A stretch of DNA of 64,000 nucleotides from Hyalangium ruber (GTDB taxonomy: Bacteria > Myxococcota > Myxococcia > Myxococcales > Myxococcaceae). The stretch covers positions 806,001 to 870,000 of the forward strand of contig NZ_JAXIVS010000001.1 in NCBI RefSeq assembly GCF_034259325.1, written 5' to 3'. The translations under genes were made by a program, and so were the position numbers. The notes beneath the pieces were generated by a model, which did not search any database, was not told the DNA's origin, and saw only the letters and a list, made by a program, of their open reading frames with translations. Shown here in pieces: positions 46,165 to 55,808 of the stretch; within the stretch, counting starts at the first letter, position 1; the number at the start of each line of letters is the position of its first letter.

Positions 46165-46869
46165 ATGCTTGAGGCAGTGGGGTTATCCAAGCGCTATGGC
46201 GAGCACCTGGCGCTGGCGGGCCTCGATCTGAAGGTCGAGCCAGGTGAGGTGTTCTGCCTGCTGGGCGCCAACGGCGCTGGGAAGACCACCACCCTCAACC
46301 TCTTCCTGGGCTTCATCGAGCCCACGGCGGGAGAGGCGCGCGTGGGCGGATTGGAGGTGCGGGCCAACGCCGCCGAGGTACGCCGCCGCGTGGCCTACGT
46401 TCCCGAGCAGGTGATGCTCTACCCTCGGCTGACGGGACGGGAGAACCTGGCCTACTTCAGTGCCCTGGCTGGCCAGCCGAACCTCCCGAGGGAGACCCTG
46501 GGGGAGTGGCTCACGCGGGCGGGGCTTGCGCCCGAGGCCATGGATCGACCGGTGGGCACCTACTCCAAAGGCATGAGGCAGAAGGTGGGCATCGCCATCG
46601 CCCTGGCCAAGGGCGCTCAAGCGCTGCTCCTGGACGAGCCCACCTCCGGGCTGGACCCGCTGGCTTCGAACGAGCTGTCGGACCTACTGCGCGCGCTGAG
46701 TGGGCAGGGGATGACGGTGATGATGGCCACGCATGATCTGTTCCGGGCCAAGGAGTCCGGCACGCGTGTGGGCATCATGAAAGCCGGGAGCCTGGTGGAG
46801 ACCCGACCCACGCGAGAGCTGGGGCATGCCGAGCTCGAGCAGCTCTACTTGCGGCACATGCGTGGGTGA
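46165..46869 (+). CDS. ABC-2 transporter ATP-binding protein
   Basis: 234 residues. Walker A LLGANGAGKTTT, Q-loop region VAYVPEQVMLYPRLTGRENL, signature YSKGMRQKV, Walker B ALLLDEPTSGLDP and the switch His in MMATHDL. Energises the two permeases encoded directly downstream. The operon starts in a divergent region with two candidate Zur boxes, so it may be induced by zinc limitation. ABC-2 systems of this branch are generally exporters or act in envelope assembly; the substrate is unknown. Confidence 0.92.
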   Translation: MLEAVGLSKRYGEHLALAGLDLKVEPGEVFCLLGANGAGKTTTLNLFLGFIEPTAGEARVGGLEVRANAAEVRRRVAYVPEQVMLYPRLTGRENLAYFSALAGQPNLPRETLGEWLTRAGLAPEAMDRPVGTYSKGMRQKVGIAIALAKGAQALLLDEPTSGLDPLASNELSDLLRALSGQGMTVMMATHDLFRAKESGTRVGIMKAGSLVETRPTRELGHAELEQLYLRHMRG

Positions 46870-46879
46870 GGGCTCCCGA

Positions 46880-48295
46880 ATGATCTTCACCATCGCACGC
46901 AAGGAATGGGTGGATCTCACCCGGGATGGACGCTTCCGCGCGGCAGCCGTCTTCATCTCACTCCTGGCCGCCATGGGCCTCGTGGCGGGAGCACGGCACC
47001 TGCAGACCACGCGCGCCGAGCGCGAGGAGGGTCGCCGCCTCACACGCCAGCAGTGGCTGGAGCAGGGCGAGAAGAACCCCCACTCCGCCGCTCACTATGG
47101 GGTGTGGGCCTTCAAACCCGAATCTCCGTTGGCCGCTTTCGACCGAGGGCTGGAGCCCTACCTCGGGGTGGCCGTGTACCTGGAAGCGCACAAGCAGAAC
47201 CTGGCGCGATACCGCCCGGCCATGGACTCGACCACAACGGCGCGTTTTGGCGAACTCACCGGAGCGGGCGTGTTGCAGCTCCTCATCCCGCTGCTCGTCA
47301 TCCTCCTCACCTTCTCGGCCTTCACCGCCGAGCGTGAGGGCGGCACGCTACGGCTGCTGCTGAGCACGGGGGTACGCCGCCACCAGCTCGTGCTCGGAAA
47401 GGCGCTCGGGGTGGGGCTGGCGCTGCTGATCTTGCTGGTGCCGCTGCTCGTGCTGGCGGTGGGTGTGCTGCTCGCGCTGGGAGCCAGCGCCTCGGACACG
47501 CTCACCCGCATCGCGGTGCTGGTGCTGGGCTACGCGCTCTACCTGGGCAGCTTCATCTTCCTGGGACTGGCGGTCAGCGCCACGGTCCGCTCCTCGCGCC
47601 TGTCCCTGGTGGTCCTGCTGGGATGCTGGGCACTCAACGGGCTGCTGGTGCCACGGCTGGCCTCGGACATGGCGAGCACGTGGGCGCCCGCCCCTTCCGT
47701 GGAGGGCTTCAGCCGCCGGATCGCCGAGGACTACGAGAAGGGCATGAACGGGCATGATCCGGCGGACGCACGGCGAGTCGCACTCGAGAACGAGGTGCTG
47801 GCCCGCTACGGGGTGACCTCCAAGCAAGAGCTGCCCATCAACTTCGATGGTCTGGCGTTGCAGGCCGGTGAGGAGTACAGCAACCGCGTGCATGCCCTGC
47901 ACTTCGGCGAGCTGTGGGGGACGTATCGCCGCCAGGAGGGTTTGCACCGCGCCTTCGCACTCGCGGCGCCGCTGCTGGCCCTGCGCGCCCTTTCCTCGGC
48001 GCTGGCCGGCACGGACCTGGAGGCCCACCTCCACTTCACCCGCGAGGCGGAGGCCTACCGACAGCTCCTGGTGCGGCAGATGAACGACGCCGTCACTCAT
48101 CGCTCGCGCACGGGAGACTGGACCTACAAGGCGAACAAGGCCCTCTGGCAGGAGGTGTCGGACTTCCAACCCGTCCTGCGCCCCTGGAGCCATGCGCTCC
48201 AGGATCAGGGCATCTCCCTGGCGCTGCTCGCCGGCTGGCTCCTGCTGACGGCAGTGCTCGCCTTGCGCACTGGGGCGCGCATGAGCGCTGTTTAA
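46880..48295 (+). CDS. ABC-2 permease with DUF3526-type extracytoplasmic domain (1)
   Basis: 471 residues from ATG 46880, 10 bases after the ATPase stop. One TM near the N-terminus (about 20-37), a large soluble loop (~40-135), then five TM helices (about 140-290) beginning with FTAEREGGTLRLLLSTGVRRHQLVLGKALG, the hallmark cytoplasmic segment of ABC-2 permeases. A second large loop (~290-440) and a final TM follow. A paralogue follows; the pair probably forms a heterodimeric channel. Confidence 0.85.
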   Translation: MIFTIARKEWVDLTRDGRFRAAAVFISLLAAMGLVAGARHLQTTRAEREEGRRLTRQQWLEQGEKNPHSAAHYGVWAFKPESPLAAFDRGLEPYLGVAVYLEAHKQNLARYRPAMDSTTTARFGELTGAGVLQLLIPLLVILLTFSAFTAEREGGTLRLLLSTGVRRHQLVLGKALGVGLALLILLVPLLVLAVGVLLALGASASDTLTRIAVLVLGYALYLGSFIFLGLAVSATVRSSRLSLVVLLGCWALNGLLVPRLASDMASTWAPAPSVEGFSRRIAEDYEKGMNGHDPADARRVALENEVLARYGVTSKQELPINFDGLALQAGEEYSNRVHALHFGELWGTYRRQEGLHRAFALAAPLLALRALSSALAGTDLEAHLHFTREAEAYRQLLVRQMNDAVTHRSRTGDWTYKANKALWQEVSDFQPVLRPWSHALQDQGISLALLAGWLLLTAVLALRTGARMSAV

Positions 48296-48306
48296 GAAGG
48301 AATGCC

Positions 48307-49749
48307 ATGTCCCTACTCCGACACGAGTGGCGCCTGCTCGCGGCCGATCGCACCCTGATTGTTACCGCCTCGCTCCTGCTGGCCTTGATGGTGCTGGGCC
48401 TCTACAACGGCTGGCGCTTCACGCATGAGCTGACCGCCCGTCAGGAGGCGATCGCCGCCGAGGAGACGGCACGGCGCGCTCAACTTGCCCATCAGGCAGA
48501 GGCCCTCCTCCAAGCGAAGGATGACAGCATCCCGGCCTGGAAGAGCCCCACCCGTCCCTTCCCCGTGGGCAACCGGCTCGTCCAGCCCATGGCCACCCTG
48601 CCTCCCGGCCCGCTGAACGCCTTCGCCATCGGGCAGTTGGATCTGCTGCCCACCTCCTTCCAGGTCTCCCTGCTGGGGCAGGTGGCGGACTTCGGCCAGG
48701 AACCGCTCGATCACCCCGCGCATCTCTCGACCGGCTCGCTGGATCTGGCCTTCGTGCTCCTCTACCTGCTGCCGCTGTTCGTGCTGGCGCTCTCCTTCGA
48801 TCTGCTCTCACGCGAGCACGAGGATGGAACCCTGAGGCTGGTGCTCGTCCAGGCCGGCAGCCTGCGCCGCTGGGTGCTGGGGCGGCTGGTGGTGCGTGCG
48901 CTCACCGTGCTGGGGCTGTGCGCGCTGGCGGGAGGCGCGGGCTACCTCGTGACAGGGGCCTCGGGCGGCATGGCGCGGCTGCTCGCCTGGATGGGGCTGG
49001 TCGCTGCCTATGGTGCCTTCTGGTTTGCGCTCGCGCTGGCGGTGAACGCGCTCGGGCGCGGCTCAGCCACCAACGCCCTGCTGCTGGTGAGCCTCTGGCT
49101 CCTGATGGTGGTGGTCATACCCGCCGCGGTACAGCTGGGCGTCAGCCAGCTCTACCCCGTGCCCTCACGGGTGGCACTGGTTGGCGCGGCTCGGCAGGCC
49201 GCGGCCGAAGCGGAGAAGGAAGGCAGCCAACTGCTCGCGCGCTATTACCAGGATCACCCAGAGCTGGCTCCCCAGGACGGCAAGGCCGACACCTTCCTTC
49301 CCACCTACCTGGCCGTCCAGAGCGAGGCGGCGCGGCGTACCGCTCCTGTCCTCGAATCCTTCCAGACCCAGCTCACCCACCAGCAGCAGATGCTCGGGGC
49401 CTTGCGTTTCCTCTCCCCTGCGCTGGCTTTCCAGCAAGCGCTGCAGGACGTGGCGGGAACGGGACACTCACGCCACGCGCACTTCCTCCAGCAGGTCAGC
49501 GTCTTCCATGAGGACTGGCGCTCCGCACTGCTGCCCCGCGCCTTCGCGCAGCAGGTGCTCGGCGCGGAAGCGCATCACGGCTTGCCACGCTTCACCTGGC
49601 GGGAACAGCCGGTGGCCGAGGCGCTCTCCGCAGCCGCCGTGGGGTTGCTCGCCCTCTTGCTACCCACGATCGCGGCGCTGACCTTTGGCCTCCTTCGCCT
49701 GCGGCGCTACCCCGTGGGAGGCTCCGGCTTCCCCGCGTCTACCGGCTGA
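48307..49749 (+). CDS. ABC-2 permease with DUF3526-type extracytoplasmic domain (2)
   Basis: 480 residues. The ATG at 48307 follows AAGGAATGCC, 11 bases after the first permease. Same topology: N-terminal TM (about 18-36), extracytoplasmic loop (~40-150), TMs at ~150-300 with SREHEDGTLRLVLVQAGSLRRWVLGRLVVRA split over the coupling helix region, a second loop (~300-440) and a final TM. Completes a three-gene ABC-2 transporter. Confidence 0.85.
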   Translation: MSLLRHEWRLLAADRTLIVTASLLLALMVLGLYNGWRFTHELTARQEAIAAEETARRAQLAHQAEALLQAKDDSIPAWKSPTRPFPVGNRLVQPMATLPPGPLNAFAIGQLDLLPTSFQVSLLGQVADFGQEPLDHPAHLSTGSLDLAFVLLYLLPLFVLALSFDLLSREHEDGTLRLVLVQAGSLRRWVLGRLVVRALTVLGLCALAGGAGYLVTGASGGMARLLAWMGLVAAYGAFWFALALAVNALGRGSATNALLLVSLWLLMVVVIPAAVQLGVSQLYPVPSRVALVGAARQAAAEAEKEGSQLLARYYQDHPELAPQDGKADTFLPTYLAVQSEAARRTAPVLESFQTQLTHQQQMLGALRFLSPALAFQQALQDVAGTGHSRHAHFLQQVSVFHEDWRSALLPRAFAQQVLGAEAHHGLPRFTWREQPVAEALSAAAVGLLALLLPTIAALTFGLLRLRRYPVGGSGFPASTG

Positions 49750-49831
49750 GACGCCTGTTGCTCGCTTCCCTGCCCGCCACCACCCTGACTGGAATCGGGC
49801 TCCTAACGGGCACCTGGGCTAGGCTGCGCGC

Positions 49832-51535
49832 GTGGCGGAAGGCATGGGAAGTGCCCGGATTGCTTCTCCGGGGAATCATCGGCGCCGCACGGGGCTCCTC
49901 GCGGCGCTCGTGCTGTGTCTCGCCGTCGCATGCCGCACGCCTCCGCCGCCTCCGGCCGCGCCTCCCTCCGCTCCGCCCCCCAGTCCCCCTGTCGTCTCCG
50001 CGCCCTCCCCTGCTCCCGCGCCAGTTCCGGCTCCCGTAGCGCCCGCCAGGCCCGCCCCCCGAGTCTTCGACGTCGCGGCGAACGAGACGCAGCTCGCCAG
50101 CTACCGGGTGACGATCAAGGACAAGCAGCTCGGCGCGCCTCCTCCCTGGATGGCCCAGGTCTTCCCCGAGCGCTACTCGGAGGCGCCCGGAGTCTTCACC
50201 TTCCGCGGAGACTCCACCCGCACCGGCGGCGCCTGGGGCACCTGCCCCATGAAGGAGCGGAAGCTCGAGCTCGTCTGGACCGCCAACACCACTCCGGGCA
50301 AGCCGCCCTGGCGTGGCGGCGCGGGATGGACGGGCCAGCCCGTCATCGTCCAATGGCCGGACGTCATGCGCCACTCGATGAGCAAGCTGGGCCGCCGCCG
50401 CTTCGAGAAGGGCTTCGTCGAGGTCATCCAGGGCTCCCTGGATGGCTCGGTGTACTTCCTGGACCTGCGCACGGGCCGGGCCACGCGGCCGCCCATCGTC
50501 ACCGGCAACCCCATCAAGGGCAGCGTCTCGCTGGACCCTCGCGCCTACCCGCTGCTCTTCGTCGGCCAGGGCATCCCCCAGAAGAAGCCCATCGGGCTGC
50601 ACGTCTACAACCTCATTACCCACAAAGAGGTCTTCTTCCTGTCCGGCAAGGACAAGGCCTCGCCGCGCCGCTGGGGCGCCTTCGACAGCTCTGGGCTGCT
50701 CAACCGCGCCACCGATAGCTACCTGCTGGGCGGTGAGAACGGGCTGTTCTACGCCCTGCGACTCAACACCAACTTCGACGCCATCAAGCTGACGCTCAAG
50801 GTGCGCCCCGAGGTGCTGCGCTACCGCTACACGCCCACCGATAGCGCGCACTACGGCATCGAGAACTCCATCTCCGTGGTGGGCAACCTGGCCTTCTTCG
50901 CCGACAACGGCGGCACGCTGCAGGCGATCGATCTGCGCACCTTCCAGCCGGTGTGGGCCTTCCCCGCCGGAGACGACACCGACGCCAGCATCCCCGTGGA
51001 GCTCGAAGAGGGCCGCCCCGTGCTCTACACCGGCACCGAGGTGGACAAGACAGGCCCCAGCGGCAAGGCCTGGCTGCGCAAGCTGGACGGACTCACGGGC
51101 CAGGTCCTCTGGGAGCGCTCCTATCCGTGCCAGGGCGCGCGCACGCCGAAGAAGGTGGACGCCGGCGTGTTCGCCACGCCCCTGGTGGGCACGGGCGACA
51201 TTGGAGACCGCGTCCTCTTCACCCTCTCGCGCTGCCCGGGCTTCACCGAGGGCCTGATGGTGGCGCTCGACAAGGCCACCGGCGAGGAGGTGTGGCGCAA
51301 GCCCCTGGACAACTACGCCTGGTCCTCGCCCACCGCGTGCAAGGACGAGCAGGGCCACACCTTCATCCTCCAGGGTGACATCCTCGGCACCGTCCACCTG
51401 CTCGACGGGCGCACCGGCGAGGAGCTGGACTCGCTGAAGCTCAGCGGCCTCATCGAGGCCTCTCCCGCCATCTTCGGAGACATGGCGGTGCTCGCCACCC
51501 GGGGACAGTGGATCCACGGCCTGCGCCTGCGCTGA
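49832..51535 (+). CDS. PQQ-like beta-propeller lipoprotein
   Basis: 567 residues with a GTG start (ATG at 49844 is an alternative). Lipobox CLAVAC, then a Pro/Ala-rich linker to ~75. The rest reads as a PQQ-like (BamB-type) propeller: GSLDGSVYFLDLRTGRATRPP, GGENGLFYALRLNTNFD, FADNGGTLQAIDLRTFQPVWAFPAGD, RKLDGLTGQVLWERSY, ALDKATGEEVWRKPLDN and DGRTGEELDSLKLSG. No PQQ-dehydrogenase catalytic residues are apparent, so a structural or binding role is more likely than quinoprotein activity. Confidence 0.82.
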   Translation: MAEGMGSARIASPGNHRRRTGLLAALVLCLAVACRTPPPPPAAPPSAPPPSPPVVSAPSPAPAPVPAPVAPARPAPRVFDVAANETQLASYRVTIKDKQLGAPPPWMAQVFPERYSEAPGVFTFRGDSTRTGGAWGTCPMKERKLELVWTANTTPGKPPWRGGAGWTGQPVIVQWPDVMRHSMSKLGRRRFEKGFVEVIQGSLDGSVYFLDLRTGRATRPPIVTGNPIKGSVSLDPRAYPLLFVGQGIPQKKPIGLHVYNLITHKEVFFLSGKDKASPRRWGAFDSSGLLNRATDSYLLGGENGLFYALRLNTNFDAIKLTLKVRPEVLRYRYTPTDSAHYGIENSISVVGNLAFFADNGGTLQAIDLRTFQPVWAFPAGDDTDASIPVELEEGRPVLYTGTEVDKTGPSGKAWLRKLDGLTGQVLWERSYPCQGARTPKKVDAGVFATPLVGTGDIGDRVLFTLSRCPGFTEGLMVALDKATGEEVWRKPLDNYAWSSPTACKDEQGHTFILQGDILGTVHLLDGRTGEELDSLKLSGLIEASPAIFGDMAVLATRGQWIHGLRLR

Positions 51536-51625
51536 GCACTCGCCCCGCAGAAAGCTGGATAAAACAGAATTCCTGGGATTAGTGTGTGAACCCTCCCCTG
51601 GCCAAGAGCCCAAGGAGGTTCCCCC

Positions 51626-53287
<1,662 letters not shown>

Positions 53288-53298
53288 CCGGCGGCCTG

Positions 53299-53328
53299 GG
53301 GCCCTGCGTCACCCACGGCGCAGGGCCC
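53299..53328. terminator. Bidirectional hairpin terminator between convergent genes
   Basis: A perfect 10-bp stem GGGCCCTGCG / CGCAGGGCCC with a 10-base loop lies 12 bases after the carboxypeptidase stop and overlaps the last codons of the convergent small gene. No T-run. Confidence 0.5.
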
Positions 53329-53596
53329 TGACCACGCGCAGCGCCCAGGCCTCCGCCGAATCGAGCTCCGCCCGCGCTTCGGCGTAGCGGTCGAGGCTCT
53401 CGTCGGAGCCATCCTGGGCGAACAGCGCGTCCTGAAAATCCCGCTGGGCCTGGATGAGCCAGCAGCGCGCCTCCGTCTGGAGCTTGTCCGCCACGTCGGG
53501 CGTGAGCTTCGTCATCTCGGCGACACGAAGCTCCAGGGCTTCAGGGCGATGAGGGGTCCTCTCTCCACACTCGGCATGCGCTTTGGTCGTAGGCAT
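53309..53596 (-). CDS. Small helical protein of unknown function
   Basis: About 95 residues from the ATG at 53596; a later ATG at 53518 would give about 69. The C-terminal 70 residues are predicted helical (VADKLQTEARCWLIQAQRDFQDALFAQ, LDRYAEARAELDSAEAWALRVVRAL). No family recognised. Its 3' end lies in the hairpin shared with the carboxypeptidase gene. Confidence 0.5.
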   Translation of the reverse strand: MPTTKAHAECGERTPHRPEALELRVAEMTKLTPDVADKLQTEARCWLIQAQRDFQDALFAQDGSDESLDRYAEARAELDSAEAWALRVVRALRRG

Positions 53597-53677
53597 GCGC
53601 GAAGTGTTGCTACGACCCCCGCCGGATGGACCTGCACGAATGGGCGATGCTGTTGCCAGTTCTGGGCATTTCACCGC

Positions 53678-54064
53678 TCACTGCACGCTGGGCGCAGCCT
53701 CTTCCTCTCGCTGCGCGTAGTCCGACATGCCCTCGAAGTCCACCAACACACAGGGCTCGTCGCCGACCACCCATGCGTCATGCCCGGGGGGAATGTAGGC
53801 CACGTCCCCCGCGTGGAGCGTCCTCCGGGTGCCGTCGTCCATGCGGATCTCCATGCTCCCGGAGACGTAGTAGCAGGAGTGGGCGGCCTGGCAGCTCGAG
53901 GTCCCCGCGATCGGCTGTACATCCTTCGACCACTTCCACCCCGGCTCGAAGACAGCCAACCCCATGGTGCGTCCGCCGAGACGGACGATGTCCACGTGGC
54001 CGTGCTCGACGAAGGATCGTCGCTCATCGGGCTGGGAGAACTTCTTGGTGACAAGCTGGCTCAT
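53678..54064 (-). CDS. Cupin-domain protein
   Basis: 128 residues. A single cupin barrel: CYYVSGSMEIRMDDGTRRTLHAGDVAYIPPGHDAW contains the second-motif GDVAYIPPGHDAW; the first motif is atypical (CQAAHSCYYVSGSMEI), keeping one His. Metal and substrate are unknown. The ATG at 54064 follows GGAGGGCACACGTC. Divergent from an FAD oxidase, with 212 bp between. Confidence 0.82.
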   Translation of the reverse strand: MSQLVTKKFSQPDERRSFVEHGHVDIVRLGGRTMGLAVFEPGWKWSKDVQPIAGTSSCQAAHSCYYVSGSMEIRMDDGTRRTLHAGDVAYIPPGHDAWVVGDEPCVLVDFEGMSDYAQREEEAAPSVQ

Positions 54065-54276
54065 GACGTGTGCCCTCCATTCAAGGAAAGCTAGGGACGT
54101 CCTCCGGCGTGGAGCAGCCCACTCCATGATCCACCCCTACGAGGAAGCCAGGGGCTGTCAAGCCGCCCTGCCCGCTCTCTCCTCCCCTATCCGGACAAGC
54201 CCCCCCGGGTTCCTTGGGTCGTCGCGGGGCTGCTAGGCTCCCAGCCCTCCATTACAAACCCTCTAGGAGTTCCAAC

Positions 54277-55671
54277 ATGGAAGCGAGCCTCGAAGCATTC
54301 AAGCGGCGCTTTGGTGGTCGGATCGTGCTGCCGGCGGAGGCGGGCTATGAGAAGGCGACCAAGCTCGACATCTCCCTCGAGTCGGCCCGGCCCGCCATGG
54401 TGGTCTGGCCCCGGAACCCAGAGGAGGTCGCCGAGGCGCTTCGCTATGCCCAGGAGGCAGGGCTGCCCATCTCCGTGCGCTCCGGCGGGCACGCCGCCTC
54501 GGGCCAGGCCCTGGTGGACAAGGGCATGACGATCCACGTGGGGGACATGAAGGGCCTGAGCATCAACCGCGAGCGCGGCACGGTACGGGCGCAGGCGGGC
54601 TGCCTCTTCTCCGACATCGACAAGTTCACCCATGCCGAGCTGGGCTCGAAGGCGGCCGTGCTGGGGTTCGCCGACACGGTGGGCTCGGGCTACGCGCTCT
54701 ACGGCGGCTTCGGCAGCATGTCGCGCAAGCACGGCCTGTGTATCGACAACCTCGTCTCCGTGGAGCTCGTCACCGCGGACGGGCGCATCCTCAATGTGAG
54801 CGAGACCGAGAACCCGGACCTCTGGTGGGCGGTGCGCGGCGGCGGCGCGACGCTGGGCATCGTCACCGCGTTCGAGCACCGCCTGTTCGACGTGAGCACG
54901 TTCTACGGGGGCTCGATCATCCTCCCGGAGAACCGCTTCCACGAGTACAACCGCTTCATCCACCAGCTGCGCCACGACAATGATCTGGTCAGCATCAACT
55001 ACCTGATGCGCACGCCGCAGGGGCCGGTGGTCTTCATCTTCCTGGCGCACTGGGGCAGCCAGAGCCGGGCGGAGAAGGAGGCGCTCTTCGCGCCGATCCA
55101 GAAGATGGCTCCCATGCAGTACACGGTGGGGCAGTACGACTACTTCCAGTTCCAGGGCATCTTCGCCCCCATCTGGCACTCGCTGCCCTCGCCGCGCCGC
55201 GCCTACTGGACCTCGGGCTCGCTCAAGGGGCTGGAGAACGAGGCGGGCTTCAACAGCTTCCTGGATGCCTACTTCGAGGTGTGGAAGAGCGTTCCGCCGA
55301 GCGTGGTGATGGCGGTGATGAACATCGAGCTCTACGGCGGCGCCATCCGCAACGTGCCGCGCCAGGCGACCGCCTACTGGCCGCGTGAGACCGAGATGCT
55401 CTTCGGCCTGATGCCCACGTGGTTGGATCCGGCCATCGACGCCGAGGTGGTGGCCTTCACGCGCAAGGCGAAGGCGCACCTGAGCAGCCACCCGCTGGCG
55501 ATGCCCGAGGGCTACCTCAACTTCTCGATGCACGAGGAGGCGGAGGTCTACTACGGCGGCAACCTCGAGCGCCTGTCGGCCATCAAGGCGCAGATCGATC
55601 CGAAGAACATCTTCCATCGCTGCGTGGACGTGCGCTCGAAGCAGGGCAAGAAGGCGGTCTCCGGCGCCTGA
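54277..55671 (+). CDS. FAD-linked oxidase, berberine-bridge-enzyme type
   Basis: 464 residues from ATG 54277 after TAGGAG. PCMH-type FAD domain: VVWPRNPEEVAEALRYAQ, SVRSGGHAASGQALVDKGMTI with the His that usually carries 8-alpha FAD, VRAQAGCLFSDID, GSGYALYGGFGSMSRKHGLCIDNL, DLWWAVRGGGATLGIVTAFEHRLF. The second FAD-linking Cys of bicovalent family members is not at its usual site. The C-terminal LNFSMHEEAEVYYGGNLERLSAIKAQIDPKNIFHRC is a BBE-type substrate domain. No signal peptide. Substrate unknown. Confidence 0.88.
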   Translation: MEASLEAFKRRFGGRIVLPAEAGYEKATKLDISLESARPAMVVWPRNPEEVAEALRYAQEAGLPISVRSGGHAASGQALVDKGMTIHVGDMKGLSINRERGTVRAQAGCLFSDIDKFTHAELGSKAAVLGFADTVGSGYALYGGFGSMSRKHGLCIDNLVSVELVTADGRILNVSETENPDLWWAVRGGGATLGIVTAFEHRLFDVSTFYGGSIILPENRFHEYNRFIHQLRHDNDLVSINYLMRTPQGPVVFIFLAHWGSQSRAEKEALFAPIQKMAPMQYTVGQYDYFQFQGIFAPIWHSLPSPRRAYWTSGSLKGLENEAGFNSFLDAYFEVWKSVPPSVVMAVMNIELYGGAIRNVPRQATAYWPRETEMLFGLMPTWLDPAIDAEVVAFTRKAKAHLSSHPLAMPEGYLNFSMHEEAEVYYGGNLERLSAIKAQIDPKNIFHRCVDVRSKQGKKAVSGA

Positions 55672-55808
55672 GGTTGGACGCGGCGCGGGGCTCCGAGGAG
55701 CTCCTAGCGCTTGAGAGGCCTCTCGGCCCCACCGACAGGCGGGGAAGTAGAGGGGACTAGGTGAAGGGCCCCCCCTGGTTGCTACGAAAGGACCCGGGGG
55801 AGTTCATC

